From Platycnemis pennipes (lineage: Eukaryota; Arthropoda; Insecta; Odonata; Platycnemididae), in contig OW121846.1 in NCBI GenBank assembly GCA_933228895.1, positions 74,350,064 through 74,414,063 on the forward strand: a DNA stretch of 64,000 nt, given 5' to 3'. Shown piece after piece: positions 1-11,634 of this stretch. Numbering within the stretch: position 1 is the first letter of the stretch; each line of letters begins with the position of its first letter. The notes beneath the pieces are model-generated. The model saw only the letters and a list, made by a program, of their open reading frames with translations, made no database searches and was not told the origin of the DNA. A program made the translations under genes and the position numbers.

Positions 1-712
1 TTATGACTGGCAGAGTCATTTTATCACTGGCCCTGTCATTAATGACTGGCCTTGTCATTAATGACTGGCCCAGTCATTTTATCACTGGCCCTATATAAGT
101 AATGACTGGCCCTGTCATTAATGACTGGCCCAGTCATTTTATCACTGGCCCTATCATTAATGACTGGCGCTGTCATTAATGACTGGCCCTGTCATTTTAT
201 CACTGGCCCTGTCATTTTATTACTGGTACTGTCATTTTAAGACTGGCCAAGTCATTTTGTGACTGGCAGAGTCATTTTATCACTGGCCTTGTCATTAATG
301 ACTAGCCCTGTTACTAATGACTGTCCCAGTCATTTTATCACTGGCCCTGTCATTAATGACTGGCCCAGTCATTTTATCACTGGCCCTGTCATTTTACGAC
401 TGGTTCTGTCATTTTATGACTGGGCAAGTCATTTTATGACTGGCTGAGTCATTTTATCACTGGCCCTGTCATTAATGACTGGCCCTGTCATTAATGACTG
501 GCCCAGTCATTTTATCACTGGCCCTGTCATTTTACGACTTGTTCTGTCATTTTATGATTGGCCAAGTCATTTTATGACTGGCAGAGTCATTTTATCACTG
601 GCCCTGTCATTAATGACATGTCTTGTCATTAATGACTGGCCCTGTCATTTTACCACTGGCCCTGTCATTAATGACTGGCCCTGTCATTAATGACTGGCCC
701 AGTGATTTTATC

Positions 713-742
713 ACTGGCCCTGTCATTAATGACAGGGCCAGT
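713..742. repeat. 30-bp perfect palindrome with micro-inversion, HOR-1 copy 1
   Basis: The left arm is actggccctgtcatt, followed directly by its exact reverse complement, so the centre is the ATTAAT core of an A unit. Downstream, to about 770, two units read in reverse orientation (an A type, then a degraded C type with gtgatcaaatgac). After that the array resumes forward. The equivalent site in copy 2 is 8792-8821. In copies 3 and 4 one base change (gccact instead of gccagt) shortens the palindrome to 26 bp. Confidence 0.9.
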
Positions 743-793
743 CATTAATGAAAGTGCCAGTGATCAAATGACTGGCCCTGTCATTAATGACTG

Positions 794-931
794 GCAGAGT
801 CATTTTATCACTGGCCCTGTCATTAATGACTGGCCCTGTCATTAATGACTGGCCCAGTTATTTTATCACTGGCCCTGTCATTTTATGACTGGTTCTGTCA
901 TTTTATGACTGGCCAAGTCATTTTATGACTA
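794..931 (+). repeat. Representative 138-bp heptamer, F-C-A-B-C-D-E order
   Basis: This is a clean example of the second-tier repeat, measured from gcagag in one F unit to gcagag in the next. The order is F, C, A, B, C, D, E (four 20-bp types, with C used twice, plus two 19-bp types), totalling 138 bp. The same order recurs through most of the array, often expanded by extra A, B or C units. Because 138 is divisible by three, the reading frame is kept from one heptamer to the next. Confidence 0.9.
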
Positions 932-1069
932 GCAGAGTCATTTTATCACTTGCCCTGTCATTAATGATTGGCCCTGTCATTAATGACTGGCCCAGTCATT
1001 TTATCACTGGCCCTGTCATTTTATGACTGGTTCTGTCATTTTATGACTGGCCAAGTTATTCAATGACTA
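932..1069 (+). repeat. Second adjacent 138-bp heptamer
   Basis: It directly follows the previous heptamer and has the same length and unit order. It carries its own point variants (gactagcaga at the F unit, attgg in one A unit, caagttattcaatg at the end). It shows that the heptamer, not the 20-bp unit, is the tandemly repeated block at this scale. Confidence 0.88.
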
Positions 1070-3830
1070 GCAGAGTCATTTTATCACTGGCCCTGTCATT
1101 AATGACTGGCCCTGTCATTAATGACTGGCCCAGTGATTTTATCACTGGCCCTGTCATTAATGACTGGCCCTGTTATTAATGACTGGGACAGTCATTTTAT
1201 CACTGGCCCTGTCATTTTATGACTGGTTCTGTCATTTTATGACTGACCAAGTCATTTTATGACTGGCCAAGTCATTTTATGACTGGCAGTCATTTTATCA
1301 CTGGCCCTGTCTTTAATGACTGGCCCTGCCATTAATGACTTGCCCAGTCATTTTATCACTGGCCCTGTCATTTTATGACTTGTTCTGTCATTTTAAGACT
1401 GGCCAAGTCATTTTATGACTGGCAGTCATTTTATCACTGGCCCTGTCTTTAATGACTGGCCCTGCCATTAATGACTTGCCCAGTCATTTTATCACTTGCC
1501 CTGTCATTTTATTACTGGTTCTGTCATTTTATGACCGGCCCGGTCATTTTATGGCCCGGTCATTTTATCACTGGCCCTGTCATTTTATGACTGATTCTGT
1601 CACTTTATGACTGGCTAAGTCATTTTATGACTGGCAGAGTCATTTTATCACTGGCCCTGTCATTAATGGCTGGCCCTGTCATTAATGGCTGGCCCTGTAA
1701 TTAATGACTGGCCCTGTCATTAATGCCTGTCCCAGTCATTTTATCACTGGCCCTATCATTAATGACTGGCCCTGTCATTAATGACTGGCCCAGTCATTTT
1801 ATCACTGGCCCTGTCATTTTATGACTGGTTCTGTCATTTTATGACTGGCCAAGTCATTTTATGACTGGCAGAGTCATTTTATCACTGGCCCTGTCATTAA
1901 TGACTGGCCCTGTCATTAATGACTGGCCCAGTCATTTTGTCACTGGCCCTGTCATTTTAGGACCGGTTCTGTAATTAATGACTGGTCCAGTCATTTTATC
2001 ACTGGCCCTTCCATTTTATCTTTGGCCCTGTCATTAATGACTGGCCCTGTTATAATGACTGGCTTAGTCATTTTATCACTGGCCCTGTCATTAATGACTG
2101 CCCCTGTCATTAATGACTGGCCCAGGCATTTTATCACATACCCTGTCATTAATGACTGGCCCTGTCATTAATGATTGCCCCTGTCATTAATGACTGGCCC
2201 AGTCATTTTATCACTGGCCCTGTCATTTTATCACTGGCCCTATAATTAATGACTGGCCCTGTCATTAATGACTAGCCCAGTCATTTTATCACTGGCCCTG
2301 TCATTAATGACTGGCCCAGTCATTTTACCACTGGCCCTGTCATTTTATGACTGGTTCTGTCATTTTATGACTGGCCAAGTCATTTTATGACTGGCAGAGT
2401 CATTTTATCACTGGCCTTGTCATTAATGACTGGCCCTGTCACTAATGACTGGCCCAGTCATTTTATCACTGGCCCTGTCATTAATGACTGGCCCAGTCAT
2501 TTTATCACTGGCCCTGTCATTTAACGACTGGTTCTGTCATTTTATGACTGGCCAAGTCATTTTATGACCGGCAGAGTCATTTTATCACTGGCCCTGTCAT
2601 TAATGACTGGCCCTGTCATTAATGACTGGCCCTGTCATTAATGACTGGCCCAGTCATTTTATCACTGGCCCTGTCATTTTATGACTTGTTCTGTCATCTT
2701 ATGACTGGCCAAGTCATTTTATGACTGGCAGAGTCATTTTATCACTGGCCCTGTCATTAATGACTGGCCCTGTCATTGATGACTGGCCCAGTCATTTTAT
2801 CACTGGCCCTGTCATTTTATGACTTGTTCTGTCATTTTATGATTGGCCAAGTCATTTTATGACTGGCAGAGTCATTTTATCACTGGCCCTGTCATTAATG
2901 ACATGCCCTGTCATTAATGACTGGCCCAGTCATGTTATCACTGGCCCTGTCATTAATGACTGGCCCTGTCATTAATGACTGGCCCAGTCATTTCATCACT
3001 GGCCCTGTCATTTTATAACTGGTTCTGTCATTAATGACTGGCCCAGTCATTTTATCACTGGCCCTGTCATTAATGACTGGCCCTGTCATTAATGACTGTC
3101 CCAGTCATTTTATTACTGGCCCTGTCATTAATGTCTGGCCCTGTCATTAATAACTGGCCCAGTCATTTTATCACTGGCCCTGTCATTTTATTACTGGTTC
3201 TGTCATTTTATGACCGGCCCTGTCATTTTATGACTGGTTCTGTCACTTTATTACTGGCCCAGTCATTTTATTACTTGCCCTGTCATTTTATTACTGGTTC
3301 TGTCATTTTATCACTGGCCCTGTCATTTTATGACTGGTTCTGTCACATTATGACTGGCTAAGTCATTTTATGACTGGCAGAGTCATTTTATCACTGGCCC
3401 TGTCATTAATGGCTGGCCCTGTCATTAATGGCTGGCCCTGTCATTAATGACTGGCCCTGTCATTAATGCCTGTCCCAGTCATTTTATCACTGGCCCTATC
3501 ATTAATGACTGGCCCTGTCATTAATGACTGGCCCTGTCATTAATGACTGGCCCAGTCATTTTATCACTGGCCCTGTCATTTTATGACTGGTTCTGTCATT
3601 TAATGACTGGCCAAGTCATTTTGTGACTGGCAGAGTCATTTTATCACTGGCCCGGTCATTAATGGCTGGCCCTGTCATTAATGACTTGCCCTGTCATTAA
3701 TGCCTGTCCCAGTCATTTTATCACTGGCCCTATCATTAATGACTGGCCCTGTCATTAATGACTGGCCCTGTCATTAATGACTGGCCCAGTCATTTTATCA
3801 CTGGCCCTGTCATTTTATGACTGGTTCTGT

Positions 3831-4321
3831 CATTTAATGACTGGCCAAGTCATTTTGTGACTGGCAGAGTCATTTTATCACTGGCCCTGTCATTAATGAC
3901 TGGCCCTGTCATTAATGACTGGCCCAGTCATTTTATCACTTGCCCTGTCATTTTATTACTGGTTCTGTCACTTTATTACTGGCCCAGTCATTTTATTACT
4001 TGCCCTGTCATTTTATTACTGGTTCTGTCATTTTATCACTGGCCCTGTCATTTTATGACTGGTTCTGTCACTTTATGATTGGCTAAGTCATTTTATGACT
4101 GGCAGAGTCATTTTATCACTGGCCCTGTCATTAATGGCTGGCCCTGTCATTAATGGCTGGCCCTGTCATTAATGACTGGCCCTGTCATTAATGCCTGTCC
4201 CAGTCATTTTATCACTGGCCCTATCATTAATGACTGGCCCTGTCATTAATGACTGGCCCTGTCATTAATGACTGGCCCAGTCATTTTATCACTGGCCCTG
4301 TCATTTTATGACTGGTTCTGT
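3831..4321 (+). repeat. Extra ~491-bp block in HOR-1 copy 1
   Basis: The landmark catttaatgactggccaag occurs at 3831 and again at 4322, whereas the corresponding part of copy 2 passes straight from it to the gtcattttgtcac segment. The 491 bp are equal to 25 units (nine of 19 bp and sixteen of 20 bp). The content resembles the nearby 3200-3500 segment (ttattactgg variants, gctaagtc, paired aatggctgg). A local duplication by unequal exchange is the simple explanation. Confidence 0.75.
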
Positions 4322-6288
4322 CATTTAATGACTGGCCAAGTCATTTTGTGACTGGCAGAGTCATTTTATCACTGGCCCTGTCATTAATGACTGGCCCTGT
4401 CATTAATGACTGGCCCAGTCATTTTGTCACTGGCCCTGTCATTTTAGGACCGGTTCTGTAATTAATGACTGGCCCAGTCATTTTATCACTGGTCCTTCCA
4501 TTTTATCTTTGGCCCTGTCATTAATGACTGGCCCTGTTATAATGACTGGCTTAGTCATTTTATCACTGGCCCTGTCATTAATGACTGCCCCTGTCATTAA
4601 TGACTGGCCCAGGCATTTTATCACATACCCTGTCATTAATGACTGGCCCTGTCATTAATGATTGCCCCTGTCATTAATGACTGGCCCAGTCATTTTATCA
4701 CTGGCCCTGTCATTTTATCACTGGCCCTATAATTAATGACTGGCCCTGTCATTAATGACTAGCCCAGTCATTTTATCACTGGCCCTGTCATTAATGACTG
4801 GCCCAGTCATTTTATCACTGGCCCTGTCATTTTATGACTGGTTCTGTCATTTTATGACTGGCCAAGTCATTTTATGACTGGCAGTGTCATTTTATCACTG
4901 GCCCTGTCGTTAATGACTGGCCCTGTCATTAATGACTGGCCCAGTCATTTTATCACTGGCCCTGTCATTTTATGACTCTTTCTGTCATTAATGACTGGCC
5001 CAGTCATTTTATGACTGGTTTTGTCATTTTATGACTGGCCAAGTCATTTTATGACTGGCAGCGTCATTTTATCACTGGCCCTGTCATTAATGACTGGCCC
5101 AGTCATAAATGACTGGCCCAGTCATTTTTTCACTTGCCCTGTCATTTTATTACCGGTTCTGTCATTTTATGACCGGCCCGGTCATTTTATCACTGGCCCT
5201 GTCATTAATGACTGGCCCTGTCATTAATGACTGGCCCAGTAATTTTATCACTGGCCCTGTCATTTTATGACCGGTTCTGTCATCAATGACTGGCCCAGTC
5301 ATTTTATCACTGGCCCTTCTATTTTATCACTGGCCCTGTCATTAATGACTGGCCTAGTCATTTTATCATTGGCCCTGTCATTTTATGACCGGTTCTGTCA
5401 TTAATGACTGGCACAGTCATTTTATCATTGGCCTTTTCATTTTATCACTGGCCCTGTCATTAATGATTGGCCCTGTCATTAATGACTGGCCCTGTCATAA
5501 ATGACTGGCTTAGTCACTTTATCACTGGCCCTAACATTAATGACTTGCCCAGTCATTTTATTACTGGCCCTGTCATTTTATGACTGGTTCTGTCATTTTA
5601 TGACTGGCCAAGTCATTTTATGACTGACAGAGTCATTTTATCACTGGCACTGTCATTAATGACTGGCCTTGTCATTAATGACTGGCCCAGTCATTTTATC
5701 ACTGGTCCTGTCATTAATGACTGGCGCTGTCATTAATGACTGGCCCTGTCATTTTATCACTGGCCCTGTCATTTTATGACTGGTACTGTCATTTTAAGAC
5801 TGGCCAAGTCATTTTGTGACTAGCAGAGTCATTTTATCACTGGCCTTGTCATTAATGACTGGCCCTGTCACTAATGACTGGCCCAGTCATTTTATCACTG
5901 GCCCTGTCATTAATGACTGGCCCAGTCATTTTATCACTGGCCCTGTCATTTTACGACTGGTTCTGTCATTTTATGACTGGCCAAGTCATTTTATGACTGG
6001 CTGAGTCATTTTATCACTGGCCCATTCATTAATGACTGGCCCTGTCATTAATGACTGGCCCAGTCATTTTATCACTGGCCCTGTCATTTTATGACTTGTT
6101 CTGTCATTTTATAATTGGCCAAGTCATTTTATGACTGGCAGAGTCATTTTATCACTGGCCCTGTCATTAATGACATGCCTTGTCATTAAAGACTGGCCCA
6201 GTCATTTTACCACTGGCCCTGTCATTAATGACTGGCCCTGTCATTAATGACTGGCCCAGTCATTAATGACTGGCCCAGTCATTTTATC

Positions 6289-6318
6289 ACTGGCCCTGTC
6301 ATTAATGACAGGGCCAGT
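6289..6318. repeat. Second 30-bp palindrome/micro-inversion in HOR-1 copy 1
   Basis: It has the same 30-bp palindrome and the same inverted A plus degraded C pair as at 713, but sits 5576 bp further on in the same copy. The reuse implies that this two-unit inversion existed before an internal duplication within HOR-1. Confidence 0.88.
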
Positions 6319-8791
6319 CATTAATGAAAGTGCCAGTGATCAAATGACTGGCCCTGTCATTAATGACTGGCAGAGTCATTTTATCACTGGCCCTGTCATT
6401 AATGACTGGCCCTGTCATTAATGACTGGCCCAATCATTTTATCACTGGCCCTGTCATTTTATGACTGGTTCTGTCATTTTATGACTGGCCAAGTTATTTT
6501 ATGACTAGCAGAGTCATATAATCACTGGCCCTGTCATTAATGACTGGCCCTGTCATTAATGACTGGCCCAGTCATTTTATCACTGGCCCTGTCATTAATG
6601 ACTGGCCCAGTCATTTTATCACTGGCCCTGTCATTAATGACTGGCCCTGTCATTTTATGACTGGTTCTGTCATTTTATGACTGGCCAAGTCATTTTATAA
6701 TTGGCAGAGTCATTTTATCACTGGCCCTGTCTTTAATGACTGGCCCTGTCATTAATGACTAGCCCAGTCATTTTATCACTGGCCCTGTCATTAATGCCTG
6801 GCCCTGTCATTAATGACTGGCCCAGTCATTTTATCACTGGCCCTGTCATTTTATGACTCTTTCTGTCATTAATGACTGGCCCAGTCATTTTATGACTGGT
6901 TCTGTAATTTAATACTGGCGAAGTCATTTTATGACTGGCAGAGTAATTTTATCACTGGCCCTGTCATTAATGACTGGCCCTTCATTAATGACTGGCCCAA
7001 TCATTTTATCACTGGCCCTGTAATTTATGACTGGCCCTGTCATTAATGATTGGGTCAGTCATTTTATCACTGGCCCTGTCATTTTATGACTGGTTCTGTC
7101 ATTTTATGACTGGCGAAGTCATTTTATCACTGGCAGAGTCATTTTATCACTGGCCCTGTCTTTAATGACTGGCCCTGTCATTAATGACTGGCCCAGTCAT
7201 TTTATCACTGGCCCTGTCATTAATGACTGGCCCTGTCATTAATGACTGGCCCAGACATTTTATCACTGGCCCTGTCATTTTATGACTCTTTCTGTCATTA
7301 ATGACTGGCCCAGTCATTTTATGACTGGTTCTGTCATTTTATGACTGGCCAAGTCATTTTATGACTGGCAGCGTCATTTTATCACTGGCCCTGTCATTAA
7401 TGACTGGCCCAGTCTTTAATGACTTGCCCAGTCATTTTATCACTTGCCCTGTCATTTTATTACCGGTTCTGTCATTTTATGACCGGCCCGGTCATTTTAT
7501 CACTGGCCCTGTCATTAATGACTGGCCCTGTCATTAATGACTGGCCCAGTCATTTTATCACTGGCCCTGTCATTAATGACTGGCCCTGTCATTAATGATT
7601 GGGTCAGTCATTTTATCACTGGCCCTTCTATTTTATCACTGGCCCTGTCATTAATGACTGGCCCTGTTATAATGACTGGCTTAGTCATTTTATCACTGGC
7701 CCTGTCATTAATGACTGGCCCTGTCATTAATGACTGGCCCAGGCATTTTATCACCGGCCCTGTCATTAATGACTGGCCCTGTCATTAATGATTGGCCCTG
7801 TCATAAATGACTGGCCCTGTCATTAATGACTGGCCCAGTCATTTTATCATTGGCCCTGTCATTTATTGACCGGTTCTGTCATTAATGACTGGCACAGTCA
7901 TTTTATCATTGGCCTTTTCATTTTATCACTGGCCCTGTCATTAATGACTGGCCCTGTCATTAATGACTGGCTTAGTCACTTTATCACTGGCCCTAACATT
8001 AATGACTTGCCCAGTCATTTTATCACTGGCCCTGTCATTTTATAACTGGTTCTGTCATTTTATGACTGGCCAAGTCATTTTATGACTGGCAGAGTCATTT
8101 TATCACTGGCCCTGTCATTAATGACTGGCCTTGTCATTAATGACTGGCCCAGTCATTTTATCACTGGCCCTATATAAGTAATGACTGGCCCTGTCATTAA
8201 TGACTGGCCCAGTCATTTTATCACTGGCCCTATCATTAATGACTGGCGCTGTCATTAATGACTGGCCCTGTCATTTTATCACTGGCCCTGTCATTTTATT
8301 ACTGGTACTGTCATTTTAAGACTGGCCAAGTCATTTTGTGACTGGCAGAGTCATTTTATCACTGGCCTTGTCATTAATGACTAGCCCTGTTACTAATGAC
8401 TGTCCCAGTCATTTTATCACTGGCCCTGTCATTAATGACTGGCCCAGTCATTTTATCACTGGCCCGGTCATTTTACGACTGGTTCTGTCATTTTATGACT
8501 GGGCAAGTCATTTTATGACTGGCTGAGTCATTTTATCACTGGCCCTGTCATTAATGACTGGCCCTGTCATTAATGACTGGCCCAGTCATTTTATCACTGG
8601 CCCTGTCATTTTACGACTTGTTCTGTCATTTTATGATTGGCCAAGTCATTTTATGACTGGCAGAGTCATTTTATCACTGGCCCTGTCATTAATGACATGT
8701 CTTGTCATTAATGACTGGCCCTGTCATTTTACCACTGGCCCTGTCATTAATGACTGGCCCTGTCATTAATGACTGGCCCAGTGATTTTATC

Positions 8792-8821
8792 ACTGGCCCT
8801 GTCATTAATGACAGGGCCAGT
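8792..8821. repeat. 30-bp palindrome/micro-inversion, HOR-1 copy 2
   Basis: This is the exact positional equivalent of 713-742, offset by 8079 bp, and is still a perfect palindrome. The inverted pair of units continues to about 8849. Confidence 0.88.
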
Positions 8822-11586
8822 CATTAATGAAAGTGCCAGTGATCAAATGACTGGCCCTGTCATTAATGACTGGCAGAGTCATTTTATCACTGGCCCTGTC
8901 ATTAATGACTGGCCCTGTCATTAATGACTGGCCCAGTTATTTTATCACTGGCCCTGTCATTTTATGACTGGTTCTGTCATTTTATGACTGGCCAAGTCAT
9001 TTTATGACTAGCAGAGTCATTTTATCACTTGCCCTGTCATTAATGATTGGCCCTGTCATTAATGACTGGCCCAGTCATTTTATCACTGGCCCTGTCATTT
9101 TATGACTGGTTCTGTCATTTTATGACTGGCCAAGTTATTCTATGACTAGCAGAGTCATTTTATCACTGGCCCTGTCATTAATGACTGGCCCTGTCATTAA
9201 TGACTGGCCCAGTGATTTTATCACTGGCCCTGTCATTAATGACTGGCCCTGTTATTAATGACTGGGACAGTCATTTTATCACTGGCCCTGTCATTTTATG
9301 ACTGGTTCTGTCATTTTATGACTGACCAAGTCATTTTATGACTGGCCAAGTCATTTTATGACTGGCAGTCATTTTATCACTGGCCCTGTCTTTAATGACT
9401 GGCCCTGCCATTAATGACTTGCCCAGTCATTTTATCACTGGCCCTGTCATTTTATGACTTGTTCTGTCATTTTAAGACTGGCCAAGTCATTTTATGACTG
9501 GCAGTCATTTTATCACTGGCCCTGTCTTTAATGACTGGCCCTGCCATTAATGACTTGCCCAGTCATTTTATCACTTGCCCTGTCATTTTATTACTGGTTC
9601 TGTCATTTTATGACCGGCCCGGTCATTTTATGGCCCGGTCATTTTATCACTGGCCCTGTCATTTTATGACTGATTCTGTCACTTTATGACTGGCTAAGTC
9701 ATTTTATGACTGGCAGAGTCATTTTATCACTGGCCCTGTCATTAATGGCTGGCCCTGTCATTAATGGCTGGCCCTGTAATTAATGACTGGCCCTGTCATT
9801 AATGCCTGTCCCAGTCATTTTATCACTGGCCCTATCATTAATGACTGGCCCTGTCATTAATGACTGGCCCAGTCATTTTATCACTGGCCCTGTCATTTTA
9901 TGACTGGTTCTGTCATTTTATGACTGGCCAAGTCATTTTATGACTGGCAGAGTCATTTTATCACTGGCCCTGTCATTAATGACTGGCCCTGTCATTAATG
10001 ACTGGCCCAGTCATTTTGTCACTGGCCCTGTCATTTTAGGACCGGTTCTGTAATTAATGACTGGTCCAGTCATTTTATCACTGGCCCTTCCATTTTATCT
10101 TTGGCCCTGTCATTAATGACTGGCCCTGTTATAATGACTGGCTTAGTCATTTTATCACTGGCCCTGTCATTAATGACTGCCCCTGTCATTAATGACTGGC
10201 CCAGGCATTTTATCACATACCCTGTCATTAATGACTGGCCCTGTCATTAATGATTGCCCCTGTCATTAATGACTGGCCCAGTCATTTTATCACTGGCCCT
10301 GTCATTTTATCACTGGCCCTATAATTAATGACTGGCCCTGTCATTAATGACTAGCCCAGTCATTTTATCACTGGCCCTGTCATTAATGACTGGCCCAGTC
10401 ATTTTACCACTGGCCCTGTCATTTTATGACTGGTTCTGTCATTTTATGACTGGCCAAGTCATTTTATGACTGGCAGAGTCATTTTATCACTGGCCTTGTC
10501 ATTAATGACTGGCCCTGTCACTAATGACTGGCCCAGTCATTTTATCACTGGCCCTGTCATTAATGACTGGCCCAGTCATTTTATCACTGGCCCTGTCATT
10601 TAACGACTGGTTCTGTCATTTTATGACTGGCCAAGTCATTTTATGACCGGCAGAGTCATTTTATCACTGGCCCTGTCATTAATGACTGGCCCTGTCATTA
10701 ATGACTGGCCCTGTCATTAATGACTGGCCCAGTCATTTTATCACTGGCCCTGTCATTTTATGACTTGTTCTGTCATCTTATGACTGGCCAAGTCATTTTA
10801 TGACTGGCAGAGTCATTTTATCACTGGCCCTGTCATTAATGACTGGCCCTGTCATTGATGACTGGCCCAGTCATTTTATCACTGGCCCTGTCATTTTATG
10901 ACTTGTTCTGTCATTTTATGATTGGCCAAGTCATTTTATGACTGGCAGAGTCATTTTATCACTGGCCCTGTCATTAATGACATGCCCTGTCATTAATGAC
11001 TGGCCCAGTCATGTTATCACTGGCCCTGTCATTAATGACTGGCCCTGTCATTAATGACTGGCCCAGTCATTTCATCACTGGCCCTGTCATTTTATAACTG
11101 GTTCTGTCATTAATGACTGGCCCAGTCATTTTATCACTGGCCCTGTCATTAATGACTGGCCCTGTCATTAATGACTGTCCCAGTCATTTTATTACTGGCC
11201 CTGTCATTAATGTCTGGCCCTGTCATTAATGACTGGCCCAGTCATTTTATCACTGGCCCTGTCATTTTATTACTGGTTCTGTCATTTTATGACCGGCCCT
11301 GTCATTTTATGACTGGTTCTGTCACTTTATTACTGGCCCAGTCATTTTATTACTTGCCCTGTCATTTTATTACTGGTTCTGTCATTTTATCACTGGCCCT
11401 GTCATTTTATGACTGGTTCTGTCACTTTATGACTGGCTAAGTCATTTTATGACTGGCAGAGTCATTTTATCACTGGCCCTGTCATTAATGGCTGGCCCTG
11501 TCATTAATGGCTGGCCCTGTCATTAATGACTGGCCCTGTCATTAATGCCTGTCCCAGTCATTTTATCACTGGCCCTATCATTTTAT

Positions 11587-11634
11587 TCATTAATGACAGG
11601 GCCAGTCATTAATGACTGGCCCTGTCATTAATGA
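11587..11634. repeat. 48-bp perfect palindrome private to HOR-1 copy 2
   Basis: Each arm is 24 bp, with no spacer, centred on ATTAAT. The left arm runs from tcattaatgacaggg to ccagtcatt and the right arm is its exact reverse complement. It replaces the plain run of forward A units found at the matching place in copies 1 and 3. It is preceded by a truncated unit (tcattttattcattaatg). One reverse-orientation A unit is flanked by forward units, giving a cruciform-capable site. Confidence 0.92.

Larger units (their letters stand above)
1..8079 (+). repeat. HOR-1 copy 1 (8079 bp)
   Basis: This is the first copy of the long higher-order repeat. Diagnostic variants recur at fixed offsets in the next copies: ctatataagt at 91, 8170, 15730 and 23611; the gactggctgagtc F variant; and a short inverted patch near 731-770. 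The copy is 519 bp longer than copy 2, chiefly from an extra block of about 491 bp around 3831-4321 and an extra pair of 19-bp units near 4650. Its start is set by the window edge, so the phase is arbitrary. It carries older internal duplications: the segment with aggaccggttctgtaatt and ctgttataatgactggc occurs near 1960-2070 and again near 4440-4550. Confidence 0.9.

Noticed and set aside
259..447. Conserved 62-codon frame repeated at 259, 8338, 15898 and 23779
   Set aside because: Conservation reflects HOR-1 copy identity, not selection on protein; non-coding landmarks in the same copies are equally conserved.
713..742. Intrinsic transcription terminator
   Set aside because: The palindrome lacks a following T-tract and a gene upstream; it is a head-to-head pair of satellite units.
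2028..2075. Bacterial-type -10 box (ttataatgac) recurring in several HORs
   Set aside because: It is a one-unit variant of A inherited by HOR duplication, with no -35 partner or downstream gene, in clearly eukaryotic-type satellite DNA.
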